Assembly: GCF_001651875.1 (NCBI RefSeq) | Contig: NZ_LNQB01000101.1 | Coordinates: 49,568 to 113,567 of the forward strand | DNA length: 64,000 bases | Direction: 5' to 3' | DNA from: Sinorhizobium saheli | GTDB taxonomy: Bacteria; Pseudomonadota; Alphaproteobacteria; Rhizobiales; Rhizobiaceae | In this document: piece after piece, positions 1 through 7,931 of the stretch | Position numbering within the stretch: position 1 is the stretch's first letter | Layout: each line of letters starts with the position of its first letter | Notes under the pieces: generated by a model | The model's database searches: none | What the model was told of the DNA's origin: nothing | The model's input: only the letters and a program-made list of their open reading frames with translations | Made by a program: the position numbers and the translations under genes

Positions 1-2
1 CG

Positions 3-1175
3 GCGAAGGCCGGGCAGAAATGCACCGCCATCCGCCGGGTGATCGCGCCGCGCGCCCATTGCGACGCGCTCGTCGCCGCGCTCGGCGAGCGGCTCGGCAA
101 GGTCGCCCTCGGCAACCCGGCGGACGAGAACGTGCGGATGGGGCCGCTCGCAAGCCTTGGCCAACGGGAGGAAGTCCGGGCGCGCATCCGCGATCTCGGC
201 GCCGAAGCGGAGATCGTCGTCGGAGAGCCGGAGAGGGCAGAGGTCGTTTCCGGCGACGCGGAGGCGGGCGCCTTCCTCAATCCCGTCCTTCTCTATTGCG
301 GCAAGCCGGAGGCCGGGCGCGCGGTGCACGATGTCGAGGCCTTCGGTCCGGTCAGCACCGTCATGCCCTATGACACGGCGGAAGAGGCGGTGGCGCTCGT
401 CCGGCGCGGCAAGGGCAGCCTCGTCACCTCCGTCTTCACCAATGATCCCGGCCTTGCGCAGGAGCTCGTCCTCGGCGTGGCGCCTTTCCACGGGCGCGTG
501 CTGATCGGCAACCGCTCGAGCGCCAAATCCTCGACCGGGCACGGCTCACCGCTGCCGGGCCTCGTCCATGGCGGCCCCGGCCGGGCCGGCGGCGGTGAGG
601 AGCTCGGCGGCATGCGCGGCGTCAAGCATTACATGCAGCGCACCGCCATCCAGGGCGCGCCGGCCCTCCTCTCGGCGATCACCGGCCGCTGGGTCGATGG
701 CGCCCCGGCGCGCGCCGACGACGAACATCCCTTCCGCAAATCGCTCGCCGAGCTTCGCGTCGGCGACCAGCTCGTCACGGCGACCCGCACGGTGACGCTG
801 GAGGACATCGAGCATTTCGCGGGCTTCACCGGCGACACCTTCTACGCCCACATGGACGAGGCGGCGGCGCGCGCCAACCCGTTCTTCGACGGACGCGTCG
901 CCCACGGCTACCTGATCCTCTCCTTCGCCGCCGGCCTCTTCGTCGATCCCGCCCCGGGTCCGGTCTTGGCGAACTACGGCGTCGACAAGCTGCGCTTCCT
1001 GACGCCGGTCTATCCCGGCGACACGCTGCAGGTCCGGCTCACCTGCAAGGAGATCAACCCGCGGGCCAACGCCGAGCACGGGGAAGTCCGCTGGGATTGC
1101 CGCGTGACCAATCAGACTGGCGCAACCGTGGCGCAATATGATGTATTGACGATGGTGGCCAAGACGAAGGGTTAG
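3..1175 (+). CDS. paaZ: PaaZ, bifunctional oxepin-CoA hydrolase / semialdehyde dehydrogenase, 3' part
   Basis: The gene enters the window already open, so about 390 C-terminal residues are visible out of the roughly 680 usual for PaaZ. The first visible residues include GQKCTAIRR, the catalytic-cysteine motif of the aldehyde dehydrogenase domain (Cys codon at 21-23). The last ~140 residues form a MaoC-like hot-dog hydratase domain with [15 protein letters not shown] and a DGRVAHGYL block. In this family the hydratase domain opens the oxepin-CoA ring and the dehydrogenase domain oxidises the resulting aldehyde in cytosolic phenylacetate degradation. The neighbouring paaI and paaG fit that pathway. 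The GTG at 39 is not the real start, because the catalytic Cys lies upstream of it in frame. Confidence 0.93.
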   Translation, partial: AKAGQKCTAIRRVIAPRAHCDALVAALGERLGKVALGNPADENVRMGPLASLGQREEVRARIRDLGAEAEIVVGEPERAEVVSGDAEAGAFLNPVLLYCGKPEAGRAVHDVEAFGPVSTVMPYDTAEEAVALVRRGKGSLVTSVFTNDPGLAQELVLGVAPFHGRVLIGNRSSAKSSTGHGSPLPGLVHGGPGRAGGGEELGGMRGVKHYMQRTAIQGAPALLSAITGRWVDGAPARADDEHPFRKSLAELRVGDQLVTATRTVTLEDIEHFAGFTGDTFYAHMDEAAARANPFFDGRVAHGYLILSFAAGLFVDPAPGPVLANYGVDKLRFLTPVYPGDTLQVRLTCKEINPRANAEHGEVRWDCRVTNQTGATVAQYDVLTMVAKTKG

Positions 1176-1179
1176 CAAG

Positions 1180-1689
1180 ATGACGGACGAGGAGACGCGG
1201 CGGCTGGAGATGACCGTGCTGATGACGCCGGACATGGCGAATTTCAGCGGCAAGGTGCATGGCGGCGCGCTTCTGAACCTGCTCGACCGGGTGGCGTTTT
1301 CCTGCGCCTCGCGCTTTTCCAAGCAATATGCGGTGACGCTCTCCGTCGACCAGGTGATCTTCAAGGAACCGATCCATGTCGGCGAACTGGTGACCTTCCG
1401 CGCCTCGATCAATTACGCCGGCCGGACCTCTATGGAGGTCGGCATCCGCGTGGAGGCGGAAAACATCCGCGCCGGCACGAGGCGGCACACCAATTCCTGC
1501 TATTTCACCATGGTCGCCGTCGACGATGCCGGCCGTCCGGTGGCGGTGCCGGAATTCCATCCCGAGACGCCGGCCGACAAACGCCGCCACCAGGCGGCGG
1601 AACTCCGCCGCACGCTAAGGCGGGAATTCGCACATCGGCTGAAGACGGTGGCGGAGACCGGGCGGGACGTGGAGAGTGCGGGGGAGTAG
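1180..1689 (+). CDS. Acyl-CoA thioesterase, hot-dog fold (YciA/ACOT type)
   Basis: A 169-residue protein starting 4 nt after the paaZ stop, so probably co-transcribed with it. It has one ACOT-type hot-dog domain: the KVHGGALLNLLDRVA segment (residues ~25-40) carries the acidic residue expected on the central helix, and SVDQVIFKEPIHVGE forms the following strand region. Family members hydrolyse acyl-CoA to free acid and CoA in the cytosol. Inference: it recycles CoA from pathway intermediates, alongside PaaI. The C-terminal ~35 residues are charged and look like an extension beyond the domain. The exact substrate cannot be read from sequence. Confidence 0.85.
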   Translation: MTDEETRRLEMTVLMTPDMANFSGKVHGGALLNLLDRVAFSCASRFSKQYAVTLSVDQVIFKEPIHVGELVTFRASINYAGRTSMEVGIRVEAENIRAGTRRHTNSCYFTMVAVDDAGRPVAVPEFHPETPADKRRHQAAELRRTLRREFAHRLKTVAETGRDVESAGE

Positions 1690-1737
1690 GGATGCGACGC
1701 GAGTCGTGTTGATATCCCTCTGCCCGAGGGCCAACGC

Positions 1738-2334
1738 TCACCGCACAGCCTTCACGCCGTCGAGGACCAGCGTCGTGGCGAGGTCGGCGTATTCGTCGCG
1801 GCTGATCGGGCCGTCGGGGCGGAACCACATATAGACCCAGTTCATCATGCCGAAGAGCGACATGGTCACCGGCATCAGGAGCGGGCGGCCCGTGTTGAGG
1901 TCCGGATTGATGTCGCCGATCACGGCGGAGAAGCGCTTGACGATCCGCCGCTCGATGGCGTGGATCTCGGCCATCTGCTCGGGTGACAGCGCGCTGGTGC
2001 CGTTCAACTGCACTTTGTGCTGGTTGTCGGCATCGCGATAGTTTTCGAGGACCTGGCGCACGAGCACGCGCAGCCGTATCTCCGGCGCGAGATCGGGCCG
2101 GTCGGCGGCTTCGATGGCGGCGTCGAGCTCGGCCAGGTGCGTGCGGATGATGTCGAAGATCAGCGCGTCCTTGCTCGGGTAATAGTGATAGAGCAGGGCC
2201 TTGGACACGTTGCTGTGGGCTGCGATCTGCGCCATCGAGGCTTTTTCCATCCCCATCTCGGCGAAGACCGCGGCGGCACTCTCCAGAATGCTCCGCTGCT
2301 TTTCCTCGAAATCGACTGCGCGCCTGCGTGCCAT
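1738..2334 (-). CDS. TetR-family transcriptional regulator (PaaR-like by context)
   Basis: 198 residues. The N-terminal ~60 form a TetR helix-turn-helix: SMAQIAAHSNVSKALLYHYY is the typical recognition region, followed by PSKDALIFDII. The C-terminal domain would bind the ligand. It lies on the opposite strand to paaZ and on the same strand as paaI-paaG, separated from paaI by a palindromic repeat. TetR regulators in paa clusters usually sense phenylacetyl-CoA or related CoA esters. A matching palindromic operator candidate lies at 3900-3915. The assignment to the paa genes is inferred from position only. Confidence 0.85.
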   Translation of the reverse strand: MARRRAVDFEEKQRSILESAAAVFAEMGMEKASMAQIAAHSNVSKALLYHYYPSKDALIFDIIRTHLAELDAAIEAADRPDLAPEIRLRVLVRQVLENYRDADNQHKVQLNGTSALSPEQMAEIHAIERRIVKRFSAVIGDINPDLNTGRPLLMPVTMSLFGMMNWVYMWFRPDGPISRDEYADLATTLVLDGVKAVR

Positions 2335-2349
2335 GTTTATCCTGCTTTA

Positions 2350-2450
2350 GCGCGAGATGCGCTCACATGCGTTCGCGCCACCGCTCTATCTGTTTGTTTT
2401 CGCCCCATTTGTGCGACGTCAGGTGATTCCACCGACTGCAAAATGCTCCA
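2350..2450. repeat. Interspersed palindromic repeat, copy 1
   Basis: About 101 bp between the TetR gene and paaI. It matches the copies at 15943 and 63842 in the same orientation: one end is GCGCTCACATGCGTTCGCGCCACCG-like, the other is the CAGGTGATTCCACC / GCAAAATGCTC block. The hyphenated palindrome (TCAGGTG, spacer, CACCTGA in full copies) is damaged here by a short deletion (CACCGACTG). It is noncoding, an intergenic element of the kind common in Sinorhizobium. The 150 bp from here to the paaI stop hold nothing else recognised. Confidence 0.8.
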
Positions 2451-2590
2451 AGTCCTTGCAACGGCTTTCGGTTGCCGCTCAATCCCACGAACAAGGGGCA
2501 CCGTAAAGTCTTCGCCGTGTAACCTGGTATGCGATCGGCCTCATTCGATCTCCTCCGGGTCCAGCGCGGCCGCGGGGGCGGATGCCACGA

Positions 2591-3061
2591 TCATTCGGTG
2601 TCCGTCCGCATATTGCCTGGCGGCGGCACGTGCGTGCCCTTGACGGTGCGCGAATGGCCGCGGAACTCGGCGATATGGTCGCCGCGCTGGTTGGTGATGC
2701 GGATGTCGTAGAGGCCGCCGCGGCCGCGCCGCGAAACCTCGTGCGCCGTCGCGGTCAGCCGGTCGCCCTCGAAGGCCGGCGCGAGATAGGTCACCGAACA
2801 GTGCTGGGCGACGGTGCGCTGGTTGTAGGAGTTGCAGGCGAAGGCGAAGGCGGAATCGGCGAGTGCGAAGATGTAGCCGCCATGACATGTGCCGTGGCCG
2901 TTGGTCATCTCCGGCGTGATCGCCATCGACAGGGTCGCGGCGCCCGGCGCGACGTGGTCGAGGCTCATTCCCAACCGCTGCGAAGCCCGGTCGTCGTCCC
3001 ACATGACGCGGGCGCAGGCGCGCGCCAGCTCTTCCGCCGTCATCGCCGCGGCGTCCGTCAT
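2591..3061 (-). CDS. paaI: PaaI, hydroxyphenylacetyl-CoA thioesterase
   Basis: 156 residues, the usual PaaI size. The hot-dog core has NGHGTCHGGYIFALADS around residues 54-70, whose G-x-x-H-G-G and helix Asp are the PaaI hallmark, then FACNSYNQRTVAQHC. PaaI thioesterases hydrolyse ring-hydroxylated phenylacetyl-CoA and are thought to rescue CoA from dead-end intermediates. The start codon overlaps the end of paaG by 4 nt, so the two are translationally coupled in the order paaG-paaI on the minus strand. Confidence 0.92.
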   Translation of the reverse strand: MTDAAAMTAEELARACARVMWDDDRASQRLGMSLDHVAPGAATLSMAITPEMTNGHGTCHGGYIFALADSAFAFACNSYNQRTVAQHCSVTYLAPAFEGDRLTATAHEVSRRGRGGLYDIRITNQRGDHIAEFRGHSRTVKGTHVPPPGNMRTDTE

Positions 3062-3849
3062 CGGCCGCTGAACTCCGGTTTGCGCTTTTCCAGAAAGGCG
3101 GTCACCCCCTCGGCATAGTCGGCGCTCCTGCCGGCCTCGCGCTGCAGGTCGCGTTCGAGGTCGAGCTGTTCGTCGAAGGCGTTGGTGGCGGCCGCCTGGA
3201 TCGCCCGCTTGGTCAGCCCAAGCCCCCTGGTCGGGCCGGCGGCAAGCCGTGCGGCGAGGGCGGAGGCCTCATCGATCAGCGCCGCGTCGTCGACCACGCG
3301 CCAGATCAGCCCCCAGCTTGCCGCCGTTTCCGCGTCGAGCGGCTCGGCCGTCAATGCCAGCGCCTTGGCGCGGGCTTCGCCGACGAGCCGCGGCAGGCTC
3401 CAGGTTCCGCCGGAATCGGGCACCAGCCCGATCTTCGCGAAAGCCTGGATGAAACGGGCGGAGCGGGCGGCAAGGGTGATGTCGCAGGCAAACGCAATGT
3501 TGGCGCCGGCGCCCGCCGCAACCCCGTTGACGGCGCAGACGACGGGCTTCTCCAGGCTGCGGATCAGCCGCAGCAGCGGATTGTAGAAGGTCTCGATCGT
3601 GTGGCCGAGGTCCGGCGTGCCGCCCTTGCGGGGATCGCGGTCGCCGAGGTCCTGGCCCGCCGAGAAGCCGCGCCCGGCGCCGGTCAGCAGCACCGCGCGC
3701 ACATGCTCGTCCGCATGTGCACGCTCGAAACCGGCACGCAGTGCGAGATGCATTTCGTCGTTGAAGGCGTTGAGCTTGTCGGGGCGGTTGAGCGTCAGGC
3801 GCAGCACGCCGTCCGCAAGCGCCGACAGGACGGTGTCGGATTGGGACAT
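3058..3849 (-). CDS. paaG: PaaG, 1,2-epoxyphenylacetyl-CoA isomerase (crotonase family)
   Basis: 263 residues, matching the PaaG length. It has the crotonase oxyanion-hole segments GRGFSAGQDLGDRDPRKGG (residues ~58-76) and VNGVAAGAGANIAFACDI (~109-126), and LVPDSGGTWSLPRL with the Asp expected in PaaG isomerases. The enzyme converts ring-1,2-epoxyphenylacetyl-CoA to the seven-membered oxepin-CoA, the substrate of the PaaZ hydratase domain. It is the first gene of a paaG-paaI operon whose promoter region is shared with the divergent 4138-6183 gene. No paaABCDE epoxidase or paaK ligase genes are visible; they may lie upstream of the window. Confidence 0.93.
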   Translation of the reverse strand: MSQSDTVLSALADGVLRLTLNRPDKLNAFNDEMHLALRAGFERAHADEHVRAVLLTGAGRGFSAGQDLGDRDPRKGGTPDLGHTIETFYNPLLRLIRSLEKPVVCAVNGVAAGAGANIAFACDITLAARSARFIQAFAKIGLVPDSGGTWSLPRLVGEARAKALALTAEPLDAETAASWGLIWRVVDDAALIDEASALAARLAAGPTRGLGLTKRAIQAAATNAFDEQLDLERDLQREAGRSADYAEGVTAFLEKRKPEFSGR

Positions 3850-3892
3850 GGTTCCTCCCTGCCGCCAACCCGCGGCGGCCCGTAGAAAACAC

Positions 3893-3921
3893 TTGCATAG
3901 ACCGACCGGTCAGTCAATGAT
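3893..3921 (+). promoter_or_regulatory. Divergent paa promoter with TetR-type palindromic operator
   Basis: GACCGACCGGTCAGTC at 3900-3915 is a 16-bp inverted repeat with a single mismatched pair, the shape typical of TetR-family operators of CoA-ester regulators. It fills the spacer between a weak -35 (TTGCAT, 3893-3898) and a -10-like AATGAT (3916-3921) on the plus strand. It also lies 51 bp upstream of paaG on the minus strand. Inference: the TetR protein encoded at 1738-2334 binds here and blocks transcription in both directions until a pathway CoA ester releases it. Confidence 0.55.
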
Positions 3922-3943
3922 AAACCCGCCGGAAGGAGTGGAC

Positions 3944-4141
3944 ATGAAGCGAGTTTTTCGAGCGGCATCCGCGGCGCTTGCCGCGAGCTTGCAAGCGGCG
4001 CAGGATCGCCGAAGGCTGGTCTCCGCCTTTCCCGAGGCGCCGAGCCGCCCAGTATACGGCGAAAGCCGCGAAAGAGGAGGCGCCTGTCACCAGGCTCACC
4101 GCCGAGGCGTTTGCGAAGGCGACCCTGGAATCCAGCCATGA
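3944..4141 (+). CDS. Possible small ORF translationally coupled to the hydratase/dehydrogenase gene
   Basis: A 65-codon ORF. Its signals are good: GGAAGGAG at 3931-3938 sits 5 nt before the ATG, the promoter/operator lies just upstream, and its TGA overlaps the ATG of the next gene (ATGA at 4138-4141). Its content is poor. The N-terminus (MKRVFRAASAALAAS) looks plausible, but the C-terminal half is Arg- and Gly-rich with no recognisable domain. In the overlapping frame the sequence AKEEAPVTRLTAEAFAKA looks more protein-like, so a frameshift is possible. It may be a leader peptide, a broken gene, or only a 5' UTR. Confidence 0.35.
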   Translation: MKRVFRAASAALAASLQAAQDRRRLVSAFPEAPSRPVYGESRERGGACHQAHRRGVCEGDPGIQP

Positions 4142-6183
4142 CCGCCAGCATCGAACACCGCGGCGAGATCGCCATCGTCACCGTCGACCACCCGCCGGTC
4201 AACGCCCTGTCGCAGGCGCTCCGCCGGCAGCTCTACGAGGCGGCCGAGCGGCTCGATGCCGATCCGTCCGTCAAGGCGGTGGTGCTCGTCTGCGCCGGCC
4301 GCACCTTCATCGCCGGCGCCGATGTCGGCGAGTTCGATAAGCCCCCTCGGCCGCCGCACCTGCCGGACCTCGTCGCGCGGATCGAACGGGCGGAGAAGCC
4401 CTGGGTCGCGGCGATCCACGGCAGCGCGCTCGGCGGCGGCTTCGAGGTGGCGCTCGGCTGCCGCTTCCGCGTCGCCGTCCCGTCCGCGAGCGTCGGCCTG
4501 CCGGAAGTGCGCCTCGGTATCGTGCCGGGCGCCGGCGGAACGGTGCGCCTGCCGCGGCTCGCGGACGTCGAGACGGCCGTCGACATGGTCACCACCGGAT
4601 CGCCGCTCAGAGCGCGCGAGGCGCAGGAGGCCGGATTGATCGACGCCGTGATCGAGGGTGACCTCGTCGCCGGCGCCGTCGATTTCGCCCGCGCGGCGCT
4701 CGGACGGCCGCTGCCGCCGGCGCTTGGCGATCGCCCCGTCGCCCCGCCGGCGGAAGGCTTCTGGGAGGCGGCGGAAAAGACCGTCGCCGCCCGCGCGAAG
4801 CGGGAGGTGGCGCCGCTGAAGGCGCTCGCCTGCATGCGCCGTGCGGCGGAGGCGGATTTCGAGACGGCGACGGCCTTCGAGCGCGAAACCTTTCTGGCGC
4901 TCCGCGGCTCGGCCCAGGCCGCGGCGCTGCGCCACGTGTTCTTCGCCGAGCGGGCGGCGACGCGGCCTCCGGAGCTTGCCGGTGTCGCGCCACGGCCGAT
5001 CAAATCGGCGGCGGTGATCGGCGGCGGCACCATGGGCGCCGGCATTGCCGCCGCCCTGCGCGATGCCGGGCTGCCGCTCATCCTGGTCGAGCGCGACGAT
5101 CTCTCGCTGGAGCGGGGCCTCGCCAGGTTGCGGGCGATTTTCGACGGCGCCGCGAAACGCGGCCGAATTTCAATCGATGCTGCCGTTGACCGGATGGCCG
5201 GCGTCACCGCCACCACCGACTATGCGGCGCTCGCCGATGTCGACCTTGTCGTCGAGGCGGTTTTCGAGGATCTCGAGGTGAAGCGCGAGGTCTTCCGTCG
5301 GCTCGCCGCCGCCTGCCGTCGCGACGCGGTGCTCGCGACGAACACCTCCTATCTCGATCCGGAGCGGATCGCGGAGGGCATCGGCCACCCGGAGCGCTTC
5401 CTCGGCCTGCATTTCTTCAGCCCGGCGCATGTGATGAGGCTCATGGAAATCGTGCCGACGACGGCGACAGCGCCGGAAGTGCTGGCGACCGGCTTCGTCC
5501 TGGCGCGGATGCTGAACAAGGTTCCGGTGCGCGCCGGCATCTCGGACGGCTTCATCGGCAACCGCATCCTCAAGGTGACGCGGGCGCAAGCCGAGCGGCT
5601 TCTTCTTACCGGCGCCACCCCCGCGGCGGTCGACGCCGCCCTGCGCGGGTTCGGCCTGCCGATGGGACCGTTCGAGGTGCAGGACCTTGGCGGCCTCGAT
5701 ATCGCCGCCCTCCAGCGCCGGGCCGCCCGGGCGCGGGGCGAGACCGCCTTCGCGCCGATCGCCGATCGCCTCTCGGCGATCGGGCGCTTCGGCCAGAAGA
5801 GCGGCGGCGGCTGGTACGACTACCAGCCCGGCGACCGCACGCCGCGCCCCTCGGAGACCGTCGCGGCGATCATTGCCGAGGAGGCGAAGGGATGGCCCCG
5901 CCGCGCCTGGGGCGAGGCGGCGATGGTCGACTGCATCCTCTGGCCGATGGTCAACGAGGCGGCTCGTATTGTCGCGGACGGGACGGCGCTCAGGGCCTCC
6001 GACATCGACCTCGTGAAGATCCATGGCTACGGCTTCCCGCGCTGGCGGGGCGGGCCGATGCACTATGCCGAGGCCTATGGCCTCGACAAGGTCGCCGATC
6101 GGCTTCAGGCCTTTGCGAACGAGGGGCTTGCCGACCCGCCTTGCGATTTCCTGCTCCGGGCTGCCGCGCGGGGCCGCTTTTAG
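4138..6183 (+). CDS. Bifunctional enoyl-CoA hydratase / 3-hydroxyacyl-CoA dehydrogenase (FadB/FadJ type)
   Basis: 681 residues from the ATG at 4138. The N-terminal ~190 residues are a crotonase domain with RTFIAGADVGEF and GSALGGGFEVALGCR, plus LPEVRLGIVPGAGGT carrying a catalytic Glu. From ~285 an NAD-binding Rossmann fold begins (AVIGGGTMGAGIAAALRDAG), followed by NTSYLDPERIAEG and LHFFSPAHVMRLMEIVPT, the catalytic His region of 3-hydroxyacyl-CoA dehydrogenases. Two C-terminal dehydrogenase lobes follow. It performs hydration and oxidation in beta-oxidation. Beside paaG and paaZ it could do the work of separate PaaF and PaaH; this is inferred. The 3' end overlaps the convergent DoxX gene by 4 nt. 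Confidence 0.9.
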   Translation: MTASIEHRGEIAIVTVDHPPVNALSQALRRQLYEAAERLDADPSVKAVVLVCAGRTFIAGADVGEFDKPPRPPHLPDLVARIERAEKPWVAAIHGSALGGGFEVALGCRFRVAVPSASVGLPEVRLGIVPGAGGTVRLPRLADVETAVDMVTTGSPLRAREAQEAGLIDAVIEGDLVAGAVDFARAALGRPLPPALGDRPVAPPAEGFWEAAEKTVAARAKREVAPLKALACMRRAAEADFETATAFERETFLALRGSAQAAALRHVFFAERAATRPPELAGVAPRPIKSAAVIGGGTMGAGIAAALRDAGLPLILVERDDLSLERGLARLRAIFDGAAKRGRISIDAAVDRMAGVTATTDYAALADVDLVVEAVFEDLEVKREVFRRLAAACRRDAVLATNTSYLDPERIAEGIGHPERFLGLHFFSPAHVMRLMEIVPTTATAPEVLATGFVLARMLNKVPVRAGISDGFIGNRILKVTRAQAERLLLTGATPAAVDAALRGFGLPMGPFEVQDLGGLDIAALQRRAARARGETAFAPIADRLSAIGRFGQKSGGGWYDYQPGDRTPRPSETVAAIIAEEAKGWPRRAWGEAAMVDCILWPMVNEAARIVADGTALRASDIDLVKIHGYGFPRWRGGPMHYAEAYGLDKVADRLQAFANEGLADPPCDFLLRAAARGRF

Positions 6184-6596
6184 GTCAGCGCCGGTCCTGG
6201 GCTGCGCCTTGTGCCGTCGACGCTCCACGCACCCGGCCCCGTGAAGACGAACAGCAGGAAGACGAAGCAATAGAGAATGGCGGCGTCGCCTCCGTTCAGG
6301 GCGGGATAGAAGTTCTGCGGCGCATGAACCATCCAGTAGGCAACGGCCATTTCGCCGGCCAGCAGGAAGGCGACCGGACGGGTGAAGAGCCCGATCAGGA
6401 TCAGAAGCCCGCCCAGGAATTCCATGACGGCGCCGATCCCGAAGAGGGAGAGAAGCGGCGGCATTCCCTGTTCCGGGGGCGCCGGGAAGCCGAAGAGCTT
6501 CTGCGTGCCGTGCTCCATGAAGATCAGCGCCGTGACGATGCGGAGCACGGCGAGGGCGTAAGGGCTGTAGCGGTCGAGGAATTCCAGTTGTCGCAT
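6180..6596 (-). CDS. DoxX-family membrane protein
   Basis: 138 residues from the ATG at 6596, which has AGAGGGG 8 nt upstream; an in-frame TTG at 6626 is a less likely start. Four hydrophobic segments are visible, with the DoxX features LRIVTALIFMEHGTQKLFG near the N-terminus and EFLGGLLILIGLFTRP in the middle. DoxX proteins are small inner-membrane proteins, often linked to redox or quinone-related stress systems, with no firm enzymatic role. It converges on the hydratase/dehydrogenase gene and appears monocistronic. Confidence 0.85.
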   Translation of the reverse strand: MRQLEFLDRYSPYALAVLRIVTALIFMEHGTQKLFGFPAPPEQGMPPLLSLFGIGAVMEFLGGLLILIGLFTRPVAFLLAGEMAVAYWMVHAPQNFYPALNGGDAAILYCFVFLLFVFTGPGAWSVDGTRRSPGPALT

Positions 6597-6698
6597 GGCG
6601 ATGGCCCCTCTTGATGGAGCATTCAAGGTCGCTCCATGGAGGAGATAGGAGAGCGCCGGGTTAAAGCAACCTGCGCCACAACGAGCGAGTGTTATCGC

Positions 6699-7931
6699 TC
6701 AGCGGTGCCTGTCCGCGAGCCACGCCGCGATGCCGCGGCCGGCGGCCCGGCCGGTGGCGAAGCACGCGGTCAACAGATAGCCGCCGGTCGGCGCTTCCCA
6801 GTCGAGCATCTCGCCGGCGACGAAGAGGCCGGGAACGGCCTTCAGCATAAAGCGTTCGTCGACATCGCTCATGTGGATGCCGCCCGCCGAGGAGATCGCT
6901 TCGGCGATCGGCCGGGGCCTCAGCACCGGGAGGGCCACGGCCTTGATCCGGGCCGCGAGCCGGTCCGGATCGGCGCGGGCCGCCTCCGGCGAGAGCTCCT
7001 TCAGGAGCGCCGCCTTGACTTGATCGAGCCCCGCGCCCTTGCGCAGGCAGTTGGAGAAGCTCGTCTTGCGGTCCTGGCGCGCCAGATCGCGGGCGAGCCG
7101 CCCGGCCGTCCGGCCGGGCGCGAGATCGAGGATCAGCGCTGCACGACCGTCCCGCTCCAGTTCGTCGCGCAGGCACGCCGCATGGGCATAGACGAGGCTG
7201 CCCTCGATGCCGTGGCGGCTGACGACGAATTCGCCCGGAAAGGTGCCCGCGCCCGACGACGCGGTGACGGCCTTCAGCGGCCGGCCGGCGAAGCGCTCGC
7301 GGAATGCCTCGCTCCAGTCGACGTCGAAGCCGCAATTGGCGGGGCGGAAATTATGGACCATGACGTCTTTTTCCCCGAGCCAGGGAACCCAGGCGGCATC
7401 GGACCCGAGCCGTGGCCAGCTCGCGCCGCCGAGCGCCAGGAGCGCCGCGTCGGGCCGTACGATCTTCCGACCCTCCGGCGTCTCGAAGAGATAGCCGCCT
7501 TCGGCAAAGCCCGACCAGCGATGGCGGGTATTGATCCGCACGCCTTCGGCCTCCAGCCGGCGGAGCCAGACGCGCAGGAGCGGCGAGGCCTTCATTGCCT
7601 TCGGAAAGACGCGGTTCGATGAGCCGACGAAGGTTTCGGTCCCGAGTTCCATCGCCCAGGTGCGGACGTCGTCCGGTCTGAAAGCGTCGAGCGCGGGGGC
7701 CAGCCGACGGGAAGCCGCGCCGAAGCGGGTCCTGAAAGCGGCGTAGTCCTCGGCATGGGTGATGTTGAGCCCGGATTTGCCCGCGAGCAGGAACTTGCGA
7801 GCGGGCGTCGGCATCGCTTCGTAGATCGTTACCGCATGGCCGGCGCGCGCCAGCACCTCCGCCGCCATGAGACCGGCCGGCCCGCCGCCGATGACCGCGA
7901 CGCTCTTTCGCGCGACTGCCGGCGTCGTCAA
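6699..7931 (-). CDS. HI0933/TIGR03862-type NAD(P)/FAD-dependent oxidoreductase
   Basis: 410 residues. The N-terminus has a dinucleotide-binding motif, VAVIGGGPAGLMAAEVLARAG (glycines near residue 15). It is followed by FLLAGKSGLNITHAED, the signature of the HI0933-like flavoprotein family, and by a C-terminal FAD segment GLFVAGEMLDWEAPTGGY. The family binds FAD, but no physiological substrate is established. The start overlaps the end of thuR by 4 nt, so it may be read through from thuR although it has no evident link to trehalose metabolism. Confidence 0.85.
   Translation of the reverse strand: MTTPAVARKSVAVIGGGPAGLMAAEVLARAGHAVTIYEAMPTPARKFLLAGKSGLNITHAEDYAAFRTRFGAASRRLAPALDAFRPDDVRTWAMELGTETFVGSSNRVFPKAMKASPLLRVWLRRLEAEGVRINTRHRWSGFAEGGYLFETPEGRKIVRPDAALLALGGASWPRLGSDAAWVPWLGEKDVMVHNFRPANCGFDVDWSEAFRERFAGRPLKAVTASSGAGTFPGEFVVSRHGIEGSLVYAHAACLRDELERDGRAALILDLAPGRTAGRLARDLARQDRKTSFSNCLRKGAGLDQVKAALLKELSPEAARADPDRLAARIKAVALPVLRPRPIAEAISSAGGIHMSDVDERFMLKAVPGLFVAGEMLDWEAPTGGYLLTACFATGRAAGRGIAAWLADRHR

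Noticed and set aside
3914..4099. 61-codon minus-strand ORF opposite the small paa ORF
   Set aside because: No ribosome binding site, lies across the operator/promoter, and has no recognisable domain.
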